A stretch of DNA of 64,000 bases from Dreissena polymorpha (Eukaryota; Mollusca; Bivalvia; Myida; Dreissenidae). The DNA is taken from positions 72,537,328 through 72,601,327 of the forward strand of contig NC_068355.1 of the NCBI RefSeq assembly GCF_020536995.1. The letters run 5' to 3'. Each line of letters begins with the position of its first letter. The first letter of the stretch is position 1. This document shows, piece by piece, positions 35,601-44,200 of the stretch. Below the pieces are notes generated by a model. It was not told the origin of the DNA and did no database searches. It saw only the letters and a list, made by a program, of their open reading frames with translations. The position numbers were made by a program, and so were the translations under genes.

Positions 35601-38600
35601 ACTTAGTGATTGTTACTATAAACAGAAGATGTTTTTTGGCATATCATTAGCTCAATCAGAAAAGCAAGGGGTCCCTGGTTAAAATCCCGGACTGGCTGCA
35701 CAATTTTCTCATCCTGTGTCATCAAAACATAAAATACCATAGTATATTTAAAATGCTCAGTATGTATTATGCTTGAGCATTAATTATGTGTATTATTTTA
35801 CCACAGGAGTTTGAAATTCTATACATGAAGCTAATCTTGTGGCAAAATAATAAAAATAGACCCCTATATAGTAAGTCTATATACTATATTAGTATATAGG
35901 GGTCTAGTTTTTATTATTTAGCAATTAGATTATTAGCTTCATGGAGAGAATTTCAAACTCCTGTAATTTTTACTGAAAAGCATTAAAAGCAAAATATTGA
36001 ACAAGCACAGAAGTAACATTTCTAAAGAAATTAATAGTGCTTGGTAAGTATTAAAGGGGCCTTTTCACAGATTTTGGCATGTTTTGAAGTTTGTCAATTA
36101 AAGCTTTATATTGATAAATGTAAACATATTGGATCTAAAAAGCTCCAGTAAAAAATATAGAATAATATAAAAGGAAAAAAAAGTAGCCTGCAGCAGGGCT
36201 CGAACCAGTGACCCTGGAGTCCTGGAGTAAAAAATAAAATGGTGTAAACTTTTGCACATATTATTTTGTTCCTCTCTTATTCACAGTTGGTTCAAATGAA
36301 AATTTCTATGGAATGTGTTGTCTGTATTAATTTAAGGAGAAACAGCAATAACATGTTTTGGATATATAATAAACAGAGAGAGCTATATAAAAGTGAAGAT
36401 AATAATAACCCTTGGAACAAATACATAGAGCCAATTGAGCACATTTTATCAACAGAGCCTGAGGTGTGATAAATTTACTTGCATTCCTTGCAGAACAAAT
36501 CCTGCAGTATGAAAACATTATGTACAGTTGATAGAACATCATATTTCAGCTAAATAATAACTCATTTTTGAAAAATACATTAAGATGTATTTCTGATTTA
36601 CAAAACTGATCAACTAATTAAGAAATAAATTCCATTTGCATTTTCATGACATTTTGAAAGTCAAAACTTTGGTTTCGTCTGTAGAAATTCAATTAAATGA
36701 ACTGATCCAAACTGACGTAACTTGGTCAAAAAGTACCGGAAAAATGGATAAAATGTTGATATAAAAATAGTTATACAGTTTAATATATGAAAAACATGTT
36801 TTGTTTTAAGTCAATGAAGAATAATAAGCATGTTAATTTGCTAAGAAAAATAATTAAAACTTTCTTGTGACTTTGACGGACATACGGACACCCGGACCCA
36901 ATCTAATTTTCTTCAGAAGCTGTGTTGAATACTTTTTTTCTAAATAAAGAATATATATGGGTGGGTGGAGAATGGGATTATTGATGCAAGTACCTGTGGT
37001 TCAGTCCTCATGTTCATTATAAAGAAACGTGAAAAAGTACTTCTTGGACATTTTTGGGATGTTGATTTTTATCTACATTTTAATGATTACGCACATTTAT
37101 TAAACCTACCAAAATCGTTTAAACACACCGAAAGTAATCGATGGTGACACCTGTGCAAAAACTCTAATTATTATGCCCCCCTTCAAAGAAGAGGGGGTAT
37201 ATTGCTTTGCACATGTCGGTCTGTCTGTCGGTCGGTCCGTCCACCAGGTGGTTTCCGGATGATAACTCAAGAACGCTTGGGCCTAGGATCATGAAACTTG
37301 ATAGGTAGATTGATCATGACTCGCAGATGACCCCTTTTGATTTTCAGGTCACTAGGTCAAAGGTCAAGGTCACAGTGACCCAAAATAGTAAAATGGTTTC
37401 CAGATGTTAACTCAAGAACGCTTATGCCTAGGATCATGAAACTTCGTAGGTAGATTGATAATAGCTGGCAGATGACCCCTATTGATTTTCAGGTCACAAG
37501 GTCAAAGGTCATGGTGACCCGAGATAGTAAAATGTTTTCCGGATGATAACTCAAGAACGCTCATGCCTAGGATCATGAAAATTCATAGGTACATTGATCA
37601 TGACTCGCAGATGACCCCTATTGATTTTCAGGTCACAAGGTTAAAGGTCAAGGTCACAGTGACCCGAAATAGTAAAATGGTTTTCGGATGATAACTCAAG
37701 AACACTTATGCCCAGGATCATGAAACTTGATAGGTTGATTGATCATGACACGCATTTGACCCCTATTGATTTTTAGGTCACTATATCAAAGGTCAAGGTC
37801 ACGATGACCTGTAATAGTAAAATGGTTTCAGGCTAATAACTCAAGAACGCTAATGGCTACGATCATGAAACTTCATAGGTACATTGATCATGACTCGCAG
37901 ATGACCCCTTTTGATTTTGAGGTCAAGGTCATTGTGACCCGAAATAGTAAAATGGTTTCCGGATGACAACTCAAGAACTCTTATGTCTAGGATCATGAAA
38001 CTTCATAGGTACATTGATCATGACTCACAGATGACCCCTATCGATTTTGAGGTCATTAGGTCAAAGGTCAAGTTCACGGTGACCCGAAATAGTCAAAAAT
38101 AGTTTCCGAATGATTACTCAAGAACGCTTATTCCTAGGATCATGAAACTTGATAGGTAGATTTATCATGACTGGCAGATGACCCCTTTTGATTTTCAGGT
38201 CACTAGGTCAAAGGTCAAGGTCACGGTGACCCGAAATAGTAAAATGGTTTCCGGATGATAACTCAAGAACGAATATGGCTAGGATCATGAAACTTCATAG
38301 GTACATTGATCATGACTGGCAGATGACCCCTATTGATTTTCAGGTCACTAGGTCAAAGGTCAAGGTCACAGTGACAAAAAACATATTCACACAATGGCTG
38401 TCACTACAACGGAGAGCCCATATGGGGGGAATGCATGTTTTACAAACAGCCCTTGTTTTTAATTTGGTATCACATAATATGGGCATGATATCAACAATGG
38501 TGTTTTGAAGATTAACTTTTGTAATTGAAATTGTTTCTGCTCCGTTTTTAATTAATTTGATTTTAAAATATGCTACATTTGTCTCGTTGTTGTTAATGTC

Positions 38601-38941
38601 CGTCATTTCGGAAATGCAATATGAAAATCATTTGTTAAATACTCACCGATTGGCTAATAGCGTGTGGTATTGGCTGCAATAGCCAATCAAAATCGCTGTC
38701 GCTTTACAAGTCTACTTGGCACAACGAAACAACCCGTATTATAAACAAATTTTGAACAACACTCTGGCAATCTCTGCAATTTTTTTTTTCTAGTTTTGGA
38801 TAAAATACCAGGTCGGCAGGTGAAATGTAAACAAAAAAAAACGAAAGTGACTTTTATTTTTATTTTTATTTGTCGAAAAATAGGGTCGGGCGCTCCCGTA
38901 AAACAAATAATTAAAAAAATGCTGGCCTTAGAAGCACATAG

Positions 38942-39003
<62 letters not shown>

Positions 39004-41077
39004 TTGAGGTAGAGCAATAACCAAGACCAGCCTAGCCAAATAAGCAACACAAAGCAAAAGATAAAGCAAAATGATAAACAACTAATAGTAATAAATGATA
39101 ACTGAGAGATTTACGCTAATCTAAACCGTAAGCTTACACATTAATGAAGACAATTACAGACATAAAATAAGCATGGCAAAGAGGTTATTAAGCACATGGT
39201 AGTATACAAATATATGACAGAGCAATAACGAAGACCAGCCTAGCCAAATAAGCAGAACAAAACAAAACAAAAACATTGATCATTATCTTCATACAATGAT
39301 ACACTATTAATTATCAAAAATATTTATTATCTATCTATCCAAATTGCAAACTTACGATATGTTCCCATAATTAGCTATTTCATTTGATTACACATTTAAC
39401 ATAAACATACACGAAACTTCCAATGTGTTTGTAGATTAACACTTGCTTTTCATCACCATTTCGGCCTTTGTTTACATTTTAGCGGAGTGATGCTATCTGC
39501 GTAAATGGGCATGAAAATTGTTCTCATAATTGTTATTAAATATCTCGATAAATTAACAATATATGCAGTTTTAAAGGTAATTACTTAAAATATTATGCTT
39601 GGTGTCCTAGATATTTCCATGAAAGAGCGTAAAATTACTTTGATGTGTTTCGCCAAGATTTCTGGAACTGAGCCCGCTGCAGAGATGTTGTATGTTGAGG
39701 CACGAACAACAACTCTGCTAGGAGAATGTCTTTCTAGATCAAATGTTTTGTTTGTGCCTCCCAAAATGAGTTAATTTGTTAAGTAAGTGCCTTATTCGTC
39801 TGCTTGCTTTAAGATTCTGATTTCATTTCAGTCGGTTAATATTAATGCTTTTTACTGATAATGATTTAATCACGTGAAATTAAATTGCTTGGATTATTTT
39901 TAATTAATATTTTCGATGAGTGTCTCCTTATATAAATTTTTGTTCTTCATATATATAGTAAAACCATAGAGATACAATTAAAATTAGGAATAATTGTGGT
40001 AAAAGTGGAAAATTCTAAAAATGAGCAATATATCTGTATCTCATAATTTTTAGAAATGTCTGCAAAATTATGTAATTAGATATATGCTCATTTATAATGA
40101 ACCAAAAAAGTTCTGAGTCTTTTTACAGATACCTGAAGTGTTTCATTTTGACATCAAAGAAAAAACACTTATAAATTCATATGGGCACAGTAACAATAAA
40201 AACTATTTTCATATTATTCTTCAAGTCTTTGTTGTTCATTATATAAACACATGGCCAATTGTTTAGTTTTAATCAATTGGGAAATAAATATGGACTGTTG
40301 TGATAAATATATGAATCTATACTTATAATGGCCTGTGATATATGTGATTTGAAAGTATATGTTACTGTCACATGTGACTGTACATAGCACTCAAAGAACA
40401 ACATTACAATGAAAAGATACAACTCATTCAAAATTAACAAATGTTTTATTTATCAATACAATACTTGCAATGAAGAGTGTTTTTTTCATTTTGTTGCATC
40501 ACAATTCAATTAATTTGTTTATTATGTCATTAAAACTCATCAACAGGTCAACTTTTTTTACGCCCTTCTCAATCTTAACAGTTTTCAGTTTTTCAGAACA
40601 TAACTCGTAGGCACCAAATTCAATCGATGTCAAAAACAAACTACTGGTCCAATTCTGATGAAATTTCTCAGGAATGTTCCTGGGGTAAACCTCTTTCAAA
40701 TTTGTTCAAATTATGCCCCTGGGGTAAAATTTGACCCTGCCCTGGGGGTCACAAAATAAAAAAAAATCTTATATAAGGCCTATTTTGTAAAAACTTTTAA
40801 AATCTTCTTCTCCATAACTATTGGGCATAGGGCTATCAAATTCAGTATGTAGAGACATCTAATAGTCCGTATTTCTTTGTCGTATTTACACAATGGCTGC
40901 CAGTACAACGGACAGCCCATATGGGGGGCATACATGTTTTACAAACAGCCCTTGTATCTTTCTTATATACAGGGGAAACAAATGCAATAAGTTTAAATTT
41001 ATTGTTACAGCATTTGCTTCCCTTGTAATATATTTAAATTTTACCAAATGTAAGGCTAACTGCATTTTTGTAATGCA

Positions 41078-41130
<53 letters not shown>

Positions 41131-41170
41131 CACCGCCACCTCCACCACCACCACCACCACCACCACCACC

Positions 41171-41206
<36 letters not shown>

Positions 41207-44200
41207 CCACCGCCACCACCACCACCACCACCACCACCACCACCGTTCACAGTGACAAAAAACATTCACACAATGGCTGCTACTACAACTTATAGCCAAT
41301 ATAGGGGGGCATGCATGTTTTACAAACAGCCCTTGTTTGTTTTGAAATAAATGTTCCAGGTTCGTTTAACTACTCATCAGTTTGCGAAAGAAAGCAGCAA
41401 GTCTTTGTATAGCATATAGTCTTTTTATTCTTGTTTAAAATGTTTGTATATGTTGTATTGTAAATGTATATTATTCATATTTGTATTGTAAATGTATGTA
41501 ATTCTTATTAAGAAATTGAACAAGATCAAAACAAGAAAGAAACAAGATTATCCAACACAGATATAATCCGTCCAGAAAGTAAATGTCCGTCTCTCCTGCA
41601 CTTACCATAAAGCCGTAAAATTATAATGTTTACTGTGCTAGTTCCTGTCAATAATGGCTCGATTTGTTTTAAAAATACCCCTCTTTTATACTAATGCTTA
41701 TACATGTATAAATGCTTATATAAACGGTCATGTTCCAGAAAACGTGATCTCAGCAAGTAAACAAAACTTTCCATCACCCTGTCAAATTGGAGTATTTTTT
41801 CCTAACCCCAGTAAACAAGCAGTTTGTGACTGTTTTAACATCGGTCTGACTGCCAAATAACAAGGCTTAAGAGCATCCCTACATGTATGATAGTTCAAAT
41901 TGAATTCAGTCAGCTTACTAGGACAAAAGTGTTCCAAGGCATAAGGGCTACCAAATTTGGTATGTAGTGACATCTAATAGTTCTCTACCAAGTTTGTTCA
42001 AATTATGCCCCTTGGGTCAAATTTGACCCTGCGCGGGGGTCACAAAACTGACCATACACTAATGGGGCCTATTTTGTGAAAACTTTAAAAATCTTCTTGC
42101 CCATAACCATTGGGCCTAGGGCTAACAAATTTGGTATGTATAGACATCTAATAAACTTCTACCACATTTGTTCAAATAATGCCTCTGGGTCAACTTTGAC
42201 CCTGCACCTGGGGGGTCAAAAAATTGAATAAACGCTTATAAAGCGTCTATTTTGTGAAATCTTAAAAAAAAATCTTCTTGTCAAAAACCATTCTGACTAT
42301 TGCTACCAAATTTGGTATGCAGTAACATCATTCTTATAGTCCTCTTATACCAAGTTTGTTCAAATTATGCCCTTTGGGTCAAATTTGACCCTCGGGTCAC
42401 AAAATAGAACATTATATACGCTCATATCTTGCTTATTTTGTGAAAACTTAAAAAATATTCTTGTCCTTAACTCTAGGACCTAGGACTACCACATTTTGTA
42501 TGTAGTGAGATATAAAAGTCCCCTACAAAGTTTGCTCAAATTATGCCCCTGAAGTTAAATTTGACCCAGCAGGGCTCAACATTAACCGAAAAACCAACTT
42601 GCCCTGCCGGGCAAGTACTTAGAAAATCTACTTGCCCTGAACCTAGAGCTGCTTGTCCAAACATGAAATATCACATTAACTGTAAACCTCATATTTTTTT
42701 ATAAAGATCAAAGTGATACACCATAAAACCTTTTTTATTTTTGAACATTTAACACAATGATTACTGCAATCAAAGTCTAATGAAAGTCTAAATTACATGC
42801 TCTTTGTTCTTTTTTGCACTTGCCCGGGCGGACAACTAGATTATAAAATAACTTGCCCAGACCCAACTTTTACTTGCCAGTATTTGTGGATATTTCATGC
42901 TCGTCAGGAGATGCCTGCCCACCGACACTTCCAGAGCTGCCATCATCGACACTGGTGTCATCAGCATGCGACCTGGCATACATGAAATACATAAATCTTA
43001 TATACATGTTACTTGTATACAGTATTTATTTATTTATTTATATATTGTATCGTTTAATAATCTTGTTGTGGCATTGTAGATATGGTGCCTGACTAGCCAT
43101 TGGGAGGCCACACGTTTGATCCCTACTTGGGGAGGGTTCTCATGATCTTTACAAAAACACTATGTACTGGTTCTTCCCAGAAAACAGACTTGAGAGTATC
43201 TCAATAAGCCTAAGGCTTTGGATGCAGTCTAGCTAAAATGAATAAGTTTATTATTATACATACATTAATCTAAATGTTTATTTGAATGGTTTTCAATAAA
43301 CTTAACATTAATTTCCTAGTCCTACCACATAAAGTATGTTATGTTTTGTTCTCACAAAACCTTTCGCGTCCATATTAAAAAAGTGGTTGTTAATCTTAAG
43401 AATCTTTGAACTAGAGGCATGTTACTGTTGAGTTAAAATTATATCTACATAAATATATACATAAATGCCAAACCCTATAAAGAATAAATAGCCATTTTTG
43501 GAGACGATATATATTGATATCATTACCCATGAAATCATTCAATCTGATCCCTGGAACTACTCTAACTCGGTGGACTTGAAGAGTCATCATAACTGATCAG
43601 CACTTTCAAACACCTATAAAAAAGTAATAGCAAGATATAAATGCATGTTTCTTTTATATAAATACAACAACAAACAAATATACTGATTAAATGCAAATTA
43701 CAATACAGTTTAAATTCAAAGGAGGTACTTCATACTCAAATTCAAATAACAAAGTGCCTCAGTGATAAGCTAGAAATAAATGAAATGAAATGAAATGTTA
43801 TTGAATAATATTGCTACATACATGTATAAATATTCATGATCTGAGTGTCATATTACATACATTTTTTAACTGTTGTTGTTTTTTGCACTATTTTGTAATG
43901 AAAAGTTTTAGTAAAAATGCGTGGTCTATAATTAATTAATTTTGATTGCAGATATTATAATGCCCCCCTTCGAAGAAGAGGGGGTATATTGTTTTGCACA
44001 TGTTGATCTGTTGGTCTGTCCACCAGATGGTTTCCAGATGATTACTCAAGAACGCTTAGGCCTAGTATCATGAAACTTCATAGGTACATTGATCATGACT
44101 GGCAGATGACCCCTATTGATTTTCAGGCCACTAGGTCAAAGGTCAAGGTCACAGTGACTTGAAATAGTAAAATGGTTTCCGGATGATAACTCAAGAATGC

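Noticed and set aside
35390-36243. Possible tRNA genes (B-box-like sequences)
   Set aside because: Acceptor and anticodon stems do not form, and the sequences are linked to SINE bodies.
38646-38694. Facing CCAAT words as an NF-Y promoter element
   Set aside because: There is no transcript start or exon near; a short inverted pair is expected by chance in 64 kb.
40886-41299. Long frames with poly-Thr/Pro/Leu/His or poly-Val/Gly/Ser/Trp
   Set aside because: They arise from (TAC)n and (CCA)n microsatellites on either strand, not from a gene.
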